Source of the DNA: Herbiconiux ginsengi
GTDB taxonomy: Bacteria; Actinomycetota; Actinomycetes; Actinomycetales; Microbacteriaceae
Direction: 5' to 3'
NCBI RefSeq assembly: GCF_900107435.1
Contig: NZ_FNPZ01000001.1
Coordinates: 1,522,960-1,586,959, forward strand
DNA: 64,000 nt
A program made the position numbers and the translations under genes. Shown piece by piece: positions 7,379 through 16,503 of this stretch. The first letter of the stretch is position 1, and each line of letters starts with the position of its first letter. The notes below the pieces were generated by a model. That model was not told where the DNA came from. It did no database searches and worked only from the letters and a program-made list of their open reading frames with translations.

Positions 7379-8509
7379 CTAGGTGTCGTAGTCGACGCTC
7401 ACCGCGGCCGAGACGGGGATCGACTGGCAGGTGAGTACGTAGCCGCGCGCGAGCTCGTCGGGTTCCAGCGCGTAGTTCTCGACCATGTCGACCTCACCCT
7501 CGACGAGCTTGGCGCGGCACGTGCCGCACACCCCGCCCGCGCAGGCGAAGGGCACGTCGCGGCGCACCCGCAGGGCCGCGTTGAGGATGCTCTCCCGCGA
7601 GTGCTCCGGACTCGTGACGGTGGCGGTGGTGCCGTCGAGACGGAACCGGATGGTGTGCACGGCGTCGCCCGCATCCGTCGTCACCGGCCGGCCCGCTTGA
7701 CCGGTGGGGCGCTCCGGCCGCCCCGTGGTGAACAGCTCGTAGCGCACGGCGTCGGGCGGCACACCGAGGGCCGCGAGCTCGTCGCGACACAGCTGCACCA
7801 GATCGAACGGCCCGCAGAGGAACCACTCGTCGACCGTGGCCGGCTGCAGCAGCGACGTGAAGACGGCCCGCACCCGCGCGGCGTCGAGGCGCCCGGAGAG
7901 CAGCTCGGAACTGCGCTTCTCCCGCGTCAGCACGTGATGCAGGGCGAGCCGGGCGGTGTAGCGGTCTTTGAGGTCGGCGAGTTCGTCGACGAACATCGTG
8001 TCCATCGTCGTGCGGTTCGTGTAGACGAGCTCGAACACGGAGGCCGGGTTCTCCTGCAACGTGTGCTCGATCAACGACATCATCGGCGTGATGCCCGACC
8101 CCGCCGCCACGCCGACGAAGTGCCCCGGGGAGTCGAGCGGGGCGTGCGCGGTGAAGCGCCCCTCCGGGCTCATCACCTCGAGCTGCATCCCCGCGGCGAG
8201 GTTGTCGACGGCCCAGGTGGAGAACACCCCACCGAGGTCGCGCTTGATGCCCACCTTCAACGATCCGCGGCCGGGCGCCTGGCAGATCGAGTAGCTTCGG
8301 CGCACGTCTTCACCCTCGAGGCTGGTGCGGATGGCGATGTACTGCCCGGGCGCGTAGTCGTAGGCGTCGGCGAGATCGGCGGGCACCTCGAACGACACCT
8401 CGATCGCGTCGTCGGTGAGCGGGCGCACCTCCGAAACGGTGAGGGTGTGGAAGTCGGCACGGCGGCGCCCGGTCGGAGGGGCCTCGGCCGGGGTCTCGGT
8501 GAGCGACAT
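7379..8509 (-). CDS. paaE: Phenylacetyl-CoA 1,2-epoxidase, reductase subunit PaaE
   Basis: A 376-residue electron-transfer protein. An FAD-binding and NAD(P)H-binding ferredoxin-reductase region (YAPGQYIAIRT, then RSYSICQAP; later GVAAGSGITPMMSLIEHTL) is followed by a plant-type [2Fe-2S] ferredoxin domain. The ferredoxin cysteines are in CAGGVCGTC and LTCQS near the C terminus. It passes electrons from NADPH to the PaaA di-iron centre. The start codon overlaps the paaD stop (TGATG), so I use the ATG at 8509 rather than longer in-frame alternatives. Confidence 0.93.
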   Translation of the reverse strand: MSLTETPAEAPPTGRRRADFHTLTVSEVRPLTDDAIEVSFEVPADLADAYDYAPGQYIAIRTSLEGEDVRRSYSICQAPGRGSLKVGIKRDLGGVFSTWAVDNLAAGMQLEVMSPEGRFTAHAPLDSPGHFVGVAAGSGITPMMSLIEHTLQENPASVFELVYTNRTTMDTMFVDELADLKDRYTARLALHHVLTREKRSSELLSGRLDAARVRAVFTSLLQPATVDEWFLCGPFDLVQLCRDELAALGVPPDAVRYELFTTGRPERPTGQAGRPVTTDAGDAVHTIRFRLDGTTATVTSPEHSRESILNAALRVRRDVPFACAGGVCGTCRAKLVEGEVDMVENYALEPDELARGYVLTCQSIPVSAAVSVDYDT

Positions 8510-9105
8510 CAGTGTTCCTTGAAGTGGTCGAACGGCTCCTGGCAGCGCTGGCAGACGTAGAGCGCCTTGCACGAAGTGGAGCCGAAACGGGAGAGCTGGC
8601 GGGTGTGCATCGACCCGCAGCGGGGGCAGCGGATGCCGAGCCCGAGACTCACGGTGCCGCCGCCCCGGCGAGGGCCCGGGGCCGCGATGCCGTACTCCTC
8701 GAGCTTGGTGCGGCCCTCGTCGCTCAGCCAGTCCGTGGTCCACGCCGGGGCGAGCACCACCTTCACCGAGACGTCGTCGTAGCCGTTGCCGTGCAGCACA
8801 CCCACGATGTCGTCGCGCATGGCGTCGACGGCGGGGCAGCCCGAGTAGGTGGGTGTGATCTCGACCGTGACCGAACCGGAGGCGGTGGCGAAGGTGACCC
8901 CGCGCAGCACGCCGAGGTCTTCGATGGTGAGCACGGGCACCTCGGGGTCGACGACCGTGGCCGCCAGATCCCAGATGGCGCGCTCGGCCTCGTTCAACGG
9001 GCGGGGCCGGGCCTGACGCTCGAGGACGGCGTCGGCGTGCACGATGTGCCCGCGCTCCACCCCTCCGTGCCCGCGTGTCTCGCCCAGGGTCGACGCGGAA
9101 GTCAC
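8509..9105 (-). CDS. paaD: PaaD, maturation factor of the phenylacetyl-CoA epoxidase (DUF59/MIP18 type)
   Basis: A 198-residue protein. The MIP18/DUF59 domain is at about residues 40-125 (VVDPEVPVLTIEDLGVLRG and TYSGCPAVDAM). A C-terminal zinc-ribbon-like region with CPRC, SCKALYVC and QRC follows. PaaD is thought to help assemble the iron centres of the epoxidase. The GTG start overlaps the paaC stop (GTGA) and the stop overlaps the paaE start. The conserved Cys in YSGCPA matches the family's iron-sulfur transfer site. Confidence 0.9.
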   Translation of the reverse strand: MTSASTLGETRGHGGVERGHIVHADAVLERQARPRPLNEAERAIWDLAATVVDPEVPVLTIEDLGVLRGVTFATASGSVTVEITPTYSGCPAVDAMRDDIVGVLHGNGYDDVSVKVVLAPAWTTDWLSDEGRTKLEEYGIAAPGPRRGGGTVSLGLGIRCPRCGSMHTRQLSRFGSTSCKALYVCQRCQEPFDHFKEH

Positions 9106-9971
9106 CAGGTCACCCCCGGATGTGCGCGGGCCAGCACCTGCATCTCGGCCAGCATCGGGCCGAGCGCCTCGGTGTGCCGGCCCTCGCGGCCGCCGCCGCG
9201 CGCGAACGGGACGGTGGGCACGGTCAGGCCGGCGTCGGTGATGAGGCGGGGAACGATCTCGTCGAAGGCGGAGCGCAACGGTTCGAGATCGACGACGACA
9301 CCGCCGAGAGTGCCGCCGTCGGTGACGTCGAGCGGCACGTGAGCCACGCCGCCCTCCGGCAAGCCGGTCTCCGCCCGGAAGAGCTCGCCCACGAACGGCC
9401 ACATCGCGTCCAGCCCCCGCTGCATCCGCCGGTGCGACTCCTCGGTGCCGAGACCGAGGCGCAACAGCCACTGCACGCTGTGGTCGAGGTGGTAGTCGAC
9501 CTCCTTGGTGGCCTTCGCGGCGATGGCCGCGAGCGTCGGGTCGGTCGAGCGCCGTAGTGCTCGGTAGAGCCCGTCGAAGTAGACCGAAGCGAAGAGCTGC
9601 CGCGCGATCGTGTGCGCGAAGTCGCCGTTGGGCTGCTCGAACAGCTGCCGGTTACGGAATTCGGATTCGCCGCGGAAGTAGGCGAGGTCGTCTTCGCTCG
9701 TGCCCCACGCCGAGCCGGCGTAGGTCAGGAGACTGCGGGCGTGGCCGAGCAGGTCGAGCCCGATGTTGCCGAGCGCGACGTCTTCTTCGAGCTCGGGAGC
9801 GTGGGTGATCCACTCCCCGAGGCGGTGCGCCAGCACGAGCGCGTCGTCGCCGAGACCCAGTGCATAGAGAGCGACCGGTTCGGACGCGACCGTCTCGTCG
9901 GCCGCGATCGACTCGGCGATGGCTTCGGGGGTGAGTGCCGTGGAGGCAGACCGATTGGTCGTGGGGATCAC
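9102..9971 (-). CDS. paaC: Phenylacetyl-CoA 1,2-epoxidase, structural subunit PaaC
   Basis: A 289-residue ferritin-like helical subunit that pairs with PaaA. Recognisable stretches are LGDDALVLAHRLGEWITHAP, ALGNIGLDLLGHARSLLTYA and KEVDYHLDHSVQWLLRLG. PaaC lacks a complete di-iron site and acts as the structural partner. The GTG start overlaps the paaB stop by four bases (GTGA) and its stop overlaps the paaD start, so the operon is translationally coupled throughout. Confidence 0.93.
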   Translation of the reverse strand: MIPTTNRSASTALTPEAIAESIAADETVASEPVALYALGLGDDALVLAHRLGEWITHAPELEEDVALGNIGLDLLGHARSLLTYAGSAWGTSEDDLAYFRGESEFRNRQLFEQPNGDFAHTIARQLFASVYFDGLYRALRRSTDPTLAAIAAKATKEVDYHLDHSVQWLLRLGLGTEESHRRMQRGLDAMWPFVGELFRAETGLPEGGVAHVPLDVTDGGTLGGVVVDLEPLRSAFDEIVPRLITDAGLTVPTVPFARGGGREGRHTEALGPMLAEMQVLARAHPGVTW

Positions 9972-10276
9972 AGGTGCGGCACCGCCTCGGACGCGGTGTA
10001 GTAGACGGCGTGCCGGTATTCCTTGCCCTCGGGCGACTCGAAGAACTCGCCCTTCGCATCCGGATCCGACGCCGTGATGGCGGAGGCGGGCACGACCCAG
10101 ATGGAGACCCCCTCGCCGCGGCGGGTGTAGAGGTCGCGGGCATTGCGCACGGCCATGGTGGAGTCGGGCGCGTGCAGCGAACCGGCGTGCACATGGGAAA
10201 GGCCGCGCGAGGGGCGGAGGAAGACCTCCCAGAGCGGCCAGATCTCGCGGGTGCCGGAGTCGCCAGGGCTGGTCAT
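9968..10276 (-). CDS. paaB: Phenylacetyl-CoA 1,2-epoxidase subunit PaaB
   Basis: A small subunit of 102 residues that bridges PaaA/PaaC pairs in the epoxidase. The hallmark [20 protein letters not shown] lies near residues 14-33, followed by [14 protein letters not shown]-type sequence (here [14 protein letters not shown]) and the Val-Pro-Ala strand. The start ATG overlaps the paaA stop (ATGA) and the stop overlaps the paaC GTG. Length is typical of the family. Confidence 0.93.
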   Translation of the reverse strand: MTSPGDSGTREIWPLWEVFLRPSRGLSHVHAGSLHAPDSTMAVRNARDLYTRRGEGVSIWVVPASAITASDPDAKGEFFESPEGKEYRHAVYYTASEAVPHL

Positions 10277-11310
10277 GACGCGATCTTCTCCGGTGCCGCG
10301 GACGCACGCGAGGCCGCGGATGCCGTCGCCTGCTTGTCGGCGTAGGCGCGGGCCGCTTCGCGCACCCAGGCCCCGTTCTCGTGAGCGGTGCGGCGGCGCG
10401 ACACGCGAACGGCGTTCGCCGGGCCGCGACCCGCAAGCACCTCGGAGAACTCGGTCCAGTCGAGATCGCCGAAGTCGTAATGGCCGCGCTCCTCGTTCCA
10501 CCGGATGGCCGGATCGGGCAGGGTGACGCCGAGGATCTCGGCCTGCGGCACGAGCATGTCGACGAAGCGCTGCCGCAGCTCGTCGTTCGAGAAGCGCTTG
10601 ATGTTCCAGGCCATCGACTGCTGCGAGTTGGGCGAGTCGGCATCCGGCGGCCCGAACATCATCAACGCCGGGGCGTACCACCGGTTCACCGACTCCTGGG
10701 CCATCGCCCGCTGCTCCTCGGTGCCGTTCATCAGGGCGAGCAGGATCTCGAAGCCCTGTCGCTGGTGGAACGACTCCTCTTTGCAGATGCGCACCATCGC
10801 CCGGCCGTAGGGCCCGTAGGAGGCGCGGCACAGGGGCACCTGGTTGCAGATCGCCGCGCCGTCGACGAGCCAGCCGATCGACCCCATGTCGGCCCAGGTG
10901 GGGGTGGTGTAGTTGAAGATGGACGAGTACTTCGCGCGGCCCGTGATGAGCTGGTCGAACATCTCCTCGCGGTCGATGCCGAGCGTCTGCGCGGCGGAGT
11001 AGAGATACAGGCCGTGGCCGGCCTCGTCTTGCACCTTGGCCATCAGGATCGCCTTGCGCTTGAGGCTCGGGGCGCGGGTGATCCAGTTGCCCTCGGGCTG
11101 CATGCCGATGATCTCCGAATGGGCGTGCTGGGAGATCTGGCGGATCAGCGTCTTGCGATAGGCCGCCGGCATCCAGTCGGTCGGCTCCACCCGGCTCTCA
11201 CTTGCGAGCAGCTCTTCGAAACGACGCCGACCGTCTCCCTGGGGGTCGTCGTCGGCGTCTCGCACGCCGCCGGTCTCGGTCGCGGCCGCCCGCGCGGTGG
11301 GGGTGACCAT
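10273..11310 (-). CDS. paaA: Phenylacetyl-CoA 1,2-epoxidase, catalytic subunit PaaA
   Basis: The catalytic subunit (345 residues) of the multicomponent monooxygenase that epoxidises the ring of phenylacetyl-CoA. The two di-iron ligand motifs are visible as [15 protein letters not shown] (about residues 91-105) and [14 protein letters not shown] (about 170-183). It is first in the paaABCDE operon, with a GAGGAG ribosome site before the ATG. A PaaR-like operator lies 35 bases upstream in the gap shared with the divergent tetR-type gene paaR. Confidence 0.95.
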   Translation of the reverse strand: MVTPTARAAATETGGVRDADDDPQGDGRRRFEELLASESRVEPTDWMPAAYRKTLIRQISQHAHSEIIGMQPEGNWITRAPSLKRKAILMAKVQDEAGHGLYLYSAAQTLGIDREEMFDQLITGRAKYSSIFNYTTPTWADMGSIGWLVDGAAICNQVPLCRASYGPYGRAMVRICKEESFHQRQGFEILLALMNGTEEQRAMAQESVNRWYAPALMMFGPPDADSPNSQQSMAWNIKRFSNDELRQRFVDMLVPQAEILGVTLPDPAIRWNEERGHYDFGDLDWTEFSEVLAGRGPANAVRVSRRRTAHENGAWVREAARAYADKQATASAASRASAAPEKIAS

Positions 11311-11344
11311 GGAGCCTCCTCGTCGGCGACGAACTCATCACCGT

Positions 11345-11366
11345 ACTTACCGATCGTTCAGTAAAC
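11345..11366. promoter_or_regulatory. PaaR-like operator in the paaA-paaR divergent gap
   Basis: The site ACTTACCGATCGTTCAGT (followed by AAAC) is an imperfect palindrome and the best match among the four sites in this island. It sits between paaA and the divergent TetR gene, so the repressor would control both the catabolic operon and itself. Release by phenylacetyl-CoA is known for PaaR homologues and inferred here. Confidence 0.78.
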
Positions 11367-11421
11367 GATAACACCGTCGGATGCGCGGGACAAGCGTCGT
11401 CGTCGGCTAAAGTCGGGAGCC

Positions 11422-12060
11422 ATGAGCCAGCCACTTCCCGCCGATCAGCCCGCACCGCGCGGCGGCAACGGGCGTTCGGGCCGGGCTCCCTACGACCTCG
11501 CGACGGTGCTCGACATCGCGGTGGCGGCGTTCAACGAGTTCGGCTACGACGCCACCTCGATGGGCACGCTCGCGGAACGGCTCGGCACCAGCAAGTCGGC
11601 CATCTACTACCACGTCAGCGGCAAGGCAGACCTGCTGCGGCTCGCGCTCGAACGCGGACTCGGCGAGCTGGAAGGGGTGCTCTCGTTGCCCGGCGCGCAA
11701 GAGGGACCGGCGGATGCGCGACTCGAGTTCGTGCTGCGCGGCGCAGTTCGTGTGCTCTGCGAAGAGCTGCCCTCGGTGACGTTGCTGCTGCGCCTGCGCG
11801 GCAACACCGATCTCGAGCGGGAGGCCCTCGCCCGGCGCCGCGAGTTCGATCATGCCGTGGCGGCGCTGGTCGACGAGTCGCGTGCCGACGGCACCTTGCG
11901 CGCCGACGTCGATGCCCGCACCACCACGAGGCTCATCTTCGGCATGATCAACTCGATCGTCGAGTGGTACAAGCCCGGTGGGCCGCTCACGCCGGAGCAG
12001 CTGGCCGACGACGTCATCACCGTCGCGTTCGAGGGCCTGCATCCGCGCCCCTCGGCCTGA
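11422..12060 (+). CDS. paaR: TetR-family repressor of phenylacetate catabolism
   Basis: A 212-residue TetR protein. The DNA-binding helix-turn-helix is at about residues 27-72 (ATSMGTLAERLGTSKSAIYY then HVSGKADLL). The C-terminal helical ligand domain ends in FGMINSIVEWYKPGGPLTPE, typical of the acyl-CoA-responsive FadR/PaaR/KstR-like branch. It is divergent from paaA with a palindromic operator between. The same motif precedes paaI, paaZ/thioesterase and paaF, so this protein is the likely regulator of all four units. Effector (phenylacetyl-CoA) is inferred from characterised PaaR proteins. Confidence 0.88.
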   Translation: MSQPLPADQPAPRGGNGRSGRAPYDLATVLDIAVAAFNEFGYDATSMGTLAERLGTSKSAIYYHVSGKADLLRLALERGLGELEGVLSLPGAQEGPADARLEFVLRGAVRVLCEELPSVTLLLRLRGNTDLEREALARRREFDHAVAALVDESRADGTLRADVDARTTTRLIFGMINSIVEWYKPGGPLTPEQLADDVITVAFEGLHPRPSA

Positions 12061-12091
12061 ACCGTCGCCGCGTGCCGCGGCGGTGGGCCTG

Positions 12092-14290
12092 CTACTCCTT
12101 GGCCACGAGGGTGAGCACGTCGTAGGTGGCCACGACGTCGTCGCGCTGGTTGTGCAGCACCGCATCCCAGCGCACCTCGCCGTAGTCCTCGTTCTCCCGC
12201 GGGGTGATCTCCTTCGCCGTGAGGGTGACGCGGATCGAGTCGCCGGGGGAGACGGGTGTGAGAAAACGCAGGTTCTCGAGTCCGTAGTTGGCGAGCACCG
12301 GCCCCGGCGCCGGGTCGACGAACAGGCCCGCGGCCCAGGAGATGAGCAGGTAGCCATGGGCGACCCGGCCGGGGAAGAAGGGATTCGCCGCTGCGGCCTC
12401 CTCATCGGTGTGCGCGTAGAAGGTGTCGCCTGTGAACTCGGCGAAGTGACCGATGTCGTCGAGGGTGATCTCGCGGGCCTCCGATGCGATGGCGTCGCCG
12501 AGCCGCAGGCGCGAGAGCGGCTTGCGGAACGGGTGCTCGCCGACCGGGTCGGCGGGGTCGACCTCGCCGACGGACGCGCTGGGTGCGGTTGGCGCGGTGG
12601 ACGGGTACGCGGCAGCGCTCGACGGAGCGGCCTGGACTCCCGCCCCCGCGCGCCATTGGCCGGTCAGCGCGGTCAGCACCGCGGGCGAACCCTGGAGGGC
12701 GGTGCGGCGCATGTAGTGCTTCACGGCGCGGATGCCGCCGAGTTCCTCCCCGCCGCCCGCGCGGCCGGGCCCGCCGTGCACGAGGTGGGGCACCGGGGAG
12801 CCGTGGCCCGTGCTCGATCGGGCGTCGTCGCGGTCGAGCACGAGCACCCGCCCGTGGAACGGTGCGATGCCCGAGACGAGCGTCGCGACGACCGACGGAT
12901 CGGCGCTCGCCACGGTGGCGACGAGCGAGCCGCCACCGCGGTTGGCCAGCCGCACGGCGTCAGCCAGATCGCGGTAGCCGAGCACCGAGGCGACCGGCCC
13001 GAACGCCTCCACCTCGTGCACGGCATCCGCATCAGCGTCGTCGAAGCGCAGCAGCACCGGGGAGAAGAACGCACCCGACGGCGCCGGGCCCACGGTGCCG
13101 TCGGCTCGGGTGACTCGGGGCTCCTCGAGTGAGCCGTAGGCGATCCGCCCGCCGCCGGCCAGCAGCGCCTCGACGCTGCGGCGCACCTCGGCTTTCTGCT
13201 CTCTGCTCGCCAAGGGACCCATCGTGACCCCGTCGGCGCGCGGGTCGCCCGACGTCACCCGCGCATCGAGACGGGTGCCGATCGCCGCGACCACCGCATC
13301 CAGGGCATCGGCCGGCACGATGACGCGACGGATGCTCGTGCACTTCTGCCCGGCCTTGGCGGTCATCTCGGTGACGACCGAGGCGATGAAGGCGTCGAAC
13401 TCGGGCGTGCCGGCGACGGCATCCGGGCCCAGGATCGCGGCGTTCAGCGAATCCGTCTCGCAGGTGAGCCCGACCCCGCCGCTGAGCACGTTCGCGTGCC
13501 CGGAGAAGGCCGAAGCGGTCGAGGCCGAGCCGGTGAACCCGACCACGTCGCGCACGTCGAGCAGGTCGAGGAAACCGTGCACCGATCCGCACACTAGCTG
13601 CAGCGAACCCTCGGGCAGGAGGCCGGAGTCGACGATGGCGCGCACGGCGGCCTCGGTGAGGAAGGCCGTGGGGGTGGCGGGCTTGACGATGCTCGGCACG
13701 CCCGCCAGGAAGGCCGGCGCGAACTTCTCGAGCATGCCCCAGACCGGGAAGTTGAAGGCGTTCACCTGGAAGGAGACGCCCGGGATGCGCACGTAGAGGT
13801 GCTGACCGCCGAACGATCCGTCGCGGGCCAGGTTCTCGGGCGCTCCGTCGACGAGAGCGAAGGCGTTCGGCAGCTCGCGCCGCCCTTTCGAGGCATAGCT
13901 GAAGAGCACGCCGATGCCGCCGTCGACGTCGACCAGGCTGTCGCGCCGTGTCGCTCCGGTGCGCGCGCTGACCTCGTAGAGGTCTGCCTTCACCTCGTCG
14001 GAATTCAGGTGCTGCGCGAGGGCCTTCAGGATCAGCGCGCGCTGATGGAAGGTGAGACGCCCGAGCGCACCCTGCCCGACCGTGCGGGCGTGGTCGACCG
14101 CTGCGGCGAGGTCGAGCCCGTCGCTGCTGACGAGGGCCACCGGTTCGCCCGTCGAGGCGTCGAGGGCCGCGATCCCCGTCGCCGAGCCCTCCGTCGGCTG
14201 CCGCCATTCCCCCTGCAGATAGCTCGGCAGCGTGCGGGGCGACGAGGATGTCGCGGAGGCGGTTGGGGAGGCCGGGGAGATCGTGGACAT
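12092..14290 (-). CDS. paaZ: PaaZ, bifunctional oxepin-CoA hydrolase / 3-oxo-5,6-dehydrosuberyl-CoA semialdehyde dehydrogenase
   Basis: A 732-residue fusion. Residues about 15-530 form an aldehyde dehydrogenase with catalytic Cys in KAGQKCTSIRRV, the glutamate in GLTCETDSLNAAI and the PFHGRV segment. Residues about 590-732 form an (R)-hydratase hotdog domain (FAEFTGDTFYAHTDEEAAAA, GRVAHGYLL) that opens the oxepin ring. The start at 14290 follows an AAAGG site. The gene is divergent from the second thioesterase, with a PaaR-like site between them. It does not share an operon with paaABCDE, being on the other side of paaR. Confidence 0.93.
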   Translation of the reverse strand: MSTISPASPTASATSSSPRTLPSYLQGEWRQPTEGSATGIAALDASTGEPVALVSSDGLDLAAAVDHARTVGQGALGRLTFHQRALILKALAQHLNSDEVKADLYEVSARTGATRRDSLVDVDGGIGVLFSYASKGRRELPNAFALVDGAPENLARDGSFGGQHLYVRIPGVSFQVNAFNFPVWGMLEKFAPAFLAGVPSIVKPATPTAFLTEAAVRAIVDSGLLPEGSLQLVCGSVHGFLDLLDVRDVVGFTGSASTASAFSGHANVLSGGVGLTCETDSLNAAILGPDAVAGTPEFDAFIASVVTEMTAKAGQKCTSIRRVIVPADALDAVVAAIGTRLDARVTSGDPRADGVTMGPLASREQKAEVRRSVEALLAGGGRIAYGSLEEPRVTRADGTVGPAPSGAFFSPVLLRFDDADADAVHEVEAFGPVASVLGYRDLADAVRLANRGGGSLVATVASADPSVVATLVSGIAPFHGRVLVLDRDDARSSTGHGSPVPHLVHGGPGRAGGGEELGGIRAVKHYMRRTALQGSPAVLTALTGQWRAGAGVQAAPSSAAAYPSTAPTAPSASVGEVDPADPVGEHPFRKPLSRLRLGDAIASEAREITLDDIGHFAEFTGDTFYAHTDEEAAAANPFFPGRVAHGYLLISWAAGLFVDPAPGPVLANYGLENLRFLTPVSPGDSIRVTLTAKEITPRENEDYGEVRWDAVLHNQRDDVVATYDVLTLVAKE

Positions 14291-14308
14291 CAGAGGGCCT
14301 TTCTCAGA

Positions 14309-14330
14309 GCTTGCCGAACGGTCAGTAGCA
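14309..14330. promoter_or_regulatory. PaaR-like operator between paaZ and a divergent thioesterase gene
   Basis: The site CTTGCCGAACGGTCAGTAG keeps the CCG-NN-CG-NN-CAGT core of the other paa operators, with one change in the left arm (ACCG to GCCG). It lies 18 bases upstream of the paaZ start and about 30 bases upstream of the divergent gene, so it can control both. Confidence 0.65.
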
Positions 14331-14361
14331 TGGAGTGACCCCCCAGAGACGAGGACGCGGG

Positions 14362-14772
14362 ATGACCGGCAGCGACAGCCTTCAGCCATGGACGATCGAG
14401 CTCGGCGAACTCGACCGCACGATGGGTGTGGTGGTGCTCGAGCAGTCGGCCGAGCGCGTGGTGGCGACGATGCCGGTCGCGGGGAACACGCAGTCGTTCG
14501 GGCTGCTGCACGGCGGGGCGTCGATGGCGTTCGGCGAGGCGCTCGGCTCGTGGGCCGCCGTCATCCACGCCTCCACTCTCGGCAAGACGGCGGTGGGCCT
14601 CGACATCAGCGGCACCCATCACCGCGGCGTGCGCACGGGCCTGGTGACCGGAACGGCGACGGCCCTCCACCTCGGCCGCACCACGACCTCGCACGAGGTG
14701 GTGCTGGCCGACGAGGAGGGCGACCGGATCTGCACGATCCGCATCACGAATCTGATCGTCGACAGGCGCTGA
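14362..14772 (+). CDS. Hotdog-fold thioesterase (PaaI/MenI-like)
   Basis: A 136-residue single hotdog domain with LLHGGASMAFGEALGSWAAV, the HGG loop and helix of PaaI/YdiI-type thioesterases, and DISGTHHRGVRTG on the next strand. It differs from the PaaI at 1551 and looks closer to MenI/YdiI proteins. I chose the ATG at 14362 (GACGAGG upstream) over a GTG at 14335. It shares a PaaR-like operator with paaZ, so it probably hydrolyses phenylacetate-pathway CoA esters rather than a menaquinone intermediate. That role is inferred from context. Confidence 0.8.
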   Translation: MTGSDSLQPWTIELGELDRTMGVVVLEQSAERVVATMPVAGNTQSFGLLHGGASMAFGEALGSWAAVIHASTLGKTAVGLDISGTHHRGVRTGLVTGTATALHLGRTTTSHEVVLADEEGDRICTIRITNLIVDRR

Positions 14773-14822
14773 GCGGCGCTCGGCCGGCGCAACGAGCGCG
14801 ACGCCGAGCCTGGTCGCGGTGT

Positions 14823-15704
14823 TCACTCCGGCCACGTGAAGAACCCCTCGCCGCTCTTGCGCCCGAGCTTGCCCTCGGCCACCTTCTCGCGCAGTAGAGC
14901 GGGCGCCGCGAAGCGCTCGCCGAGCGTCGACTCGAGGTAGTCGGCGATGCCGAGCCGCACATCCAACCCCACCAGATCGGTCAGGTGCAACGGGCCCACC
15001 GGGAACTTGTAGCCGAGCACCATCGCGGTGTCGATGTCGTCGGCGCTCGCGACACCCTCTTCGAGCATCCGGATCGCCTCCAGCGCGAGCACGACGCCGA
15101 GCCGCGAACTCGCGAAGCCGGGCGAGTCCTTCACCACGATCGGAGTCTTGCCGATGGCCGCGACCCAGCCGCGCGCCGCCTCGATGAGGGAGGGTGCGCT
15201 GCGGGCGCCGCGCACGATCTCCACCAGGCTCGAGGCGGGCACGGGGTTGAAGAAGTGCAGGCCGCAGAAGCGGTCGGGGCGGTCGAGGGTGGCGGCGATG
15301 TCGTCGATCGAGAGCGAAGAGGTGTTCGAGGCGAGCCAGGCGTCGCCCGGCAGTACCGCTTCGACGCGGGCGAGCACTTCGAGCTTCAGCACCAGGTCTT
15401 CGGGCACGGCCTCGATCACGAGCCCGGTGCCGGCGAGCGGGTCGGCCGAGGCGGTGAACGACATCCGTGCCTCGAGGGCGTCGAACGTCTCCGGCGTGGC
15501 GCCCCGGTCGATGCTCGCCCGGGCGGCGCGCAGCAGGCCGACTCGCGCTTGAGAGGCCGCCTCGTCGTCGCGCTCGAGCACGATGACCGACGCCCCGGCC
15601 AGCAGGAACGCGTGCGCGATGCCCACTCCCATCCGGCCGCCCCCGGCCACGCCGACGACGTCGGGAATCGCGGGATCGTCGGTGCCGTCGGCCGAACCGG
15701 TCAT
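14823..15704 (-). CDS. paaH: 3-hydroxyacyl-CoA dehydrogenase
   Basis: A 293-residue NAD-dependent dehydrogenase. The Rossmann motif VVGVAGGGRMGVGIAHAFLL is near residue 15, and the catalytic His lies in RFCGLHFFNPVPASSLVEIV. SNTSSLSI lies in the active site and the C-terminal helical domain contains KDSPGFASSRLGVVLALEA and GPLHLTDLVGLD. It oxidises the 3-hydroxyadipyl-CoA intermediate in PaaH proteins. It starts inside the upstream enoyl-CoA hydratase stop (ATGA), and its 3' end converges with the thioesterase gene. Confidence 0.9.
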   Translation of the reverse strand: MTGSADGTDDPAIPDVVGVAGGGRMGVGIAHAFLLAGASVIVLERDDEAASQARVGLLRAARASIDRGATPETFDALEARMSFTASADPLAGTGLVIEAVPEDLVLKLEVLARVEAVLPGDAWLASNTSSLSIDDIAATLDRPDRFCGLHFFNPVPASSLVEIVRGARSAPSLIEAARGWVAAIGKTPIVVKDSPGFASSRLGVVLALEAIRMLEEGVASADDIDTAMVLGYKFPVGPLHLTDLVGLDVRLGIADYLESTLGERFAAPALLREKVAEGKLGRKSGEGFFTWPE

Positions 15705-16483
15705 CTCTTCCTCTTCTCCAGGAACGCGGTCATCCGCTCGAACTTCGCCGGCGACTCGAAGAGCACCGACTGCGCGATCTCGTCGACCTCCGGATGCGCC
15801 GAGCGCGGCGCGCGGAACACCGCCTTCGTGAGGCGGACGGCTTGGGCATCCTGCATGGCGATGCGGTCGGCCAGGGCGTCGGCCGCCGCATCGAGGTCGG
15901 CGGAGTCGTGCACCTCGGTGACCAGGTGCAGTGCGAGCGCCTCCTCGGCATTCAGCACGCGGCCGGCCAGCAGGATCTCTTTCGCCACCGGTTCGCCGAC
16001 CAGTTCGGCCAGCCGCCAGCTCGCCCCCGCGGCTGCGATGATGCCGAGCGAGGTCTCGGGGTTGCCGATGCGGGCGGTGGTGCCGGCGATGCGGAAGTCG
16101 GCGGCGTAGGCGAGTTCGGCGCCACCACCGAGAGCCCAGCCGTCGATCGCCGCGATCACGGGCATCGGCAGCGCGGCGATGCGCGTGAACAGGCGCGAAT
16201 TGATGCCGGCCAGCGCATCCGCCCGCCGCCGCTCGCGCAACTCGGCGATGTCGGCCCCCGACGCGAACACGCCTCCGGCGCCGCTGATGATGAGGATGCG
16301 CGGGGCCGCCTCGAGCTCGGCGCACACGGCGTGCAGCTCGTCGACCAGCCCGCGGTCGATCGCGTTGCGCACGGCAGGCCGGTCGATCCGCACGTGCAGC
16401 CGGTCGGCTCGGTCGTCGACCCGCCGGAGGGCCGTGGTCGGCAGGGCGGAGGGGGTGACTCTGCCCGCGAGACCGTCTGGCAT
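15701..16483 (-). CDS. paaF: Enoyl-CoA hydratase, probable PaaF
   Basis: A 260-residue crotonase. GVFASGADIAELRER forms the oxyanion loop, and the two catalytic glutamates are retained in LGGGAELAYAADFRIA and IGNPETSLGIIAA, as in hydratases and unlike the PaaG-type protein at 6518. PaaF hydrates 2,3-dehydroadipyl-CoA. I chose the ATG at 16483 with GAGGAT upstream; a longer form would run through the operator. It is translationally coupled to paaH and preceded by a PaaR-like site. Confidence 0.85.
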   Translation of the reverse strand: MPDGLAGRVTPSALPTTALRRVDDRADRLHVRIDRPAVRNAIDRGLVDELHAVCAELEAAPRILIISGAGGVFASGADIAELRERRRADALAGINSRLFTRIAALPMPVIAAIDGWALGGGAELAYAADFRIAGTTARIGNPETSLGIIAAAGASWRLAELVGEPVAKEILLAGRVLNAEEALALHLVTEVHDSADLDAAADALADRIAMQDAQAVRLTKAVFRAPRSAHPEVDEIAQSVLFESPAKFERMTAFLEKRKR

Positions 16484-16503
16484 GGGATCCTCGTGTGATT
16501 CGT

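Noticed and set aside
6503-8560. A 685-codon open frame opposite paaG and paaE
   Set aside because: Shadow of two well-recognised genes whose catalytic and iron-sulfur motifs are on the minus strand.
10257-10265. GAGTCGCCA in paaB as a possible fifth 56-base element
   Set aside because: There is no matching TGGCGANTC end at the required distance; it encodes the normal N-terminal DSGT region.
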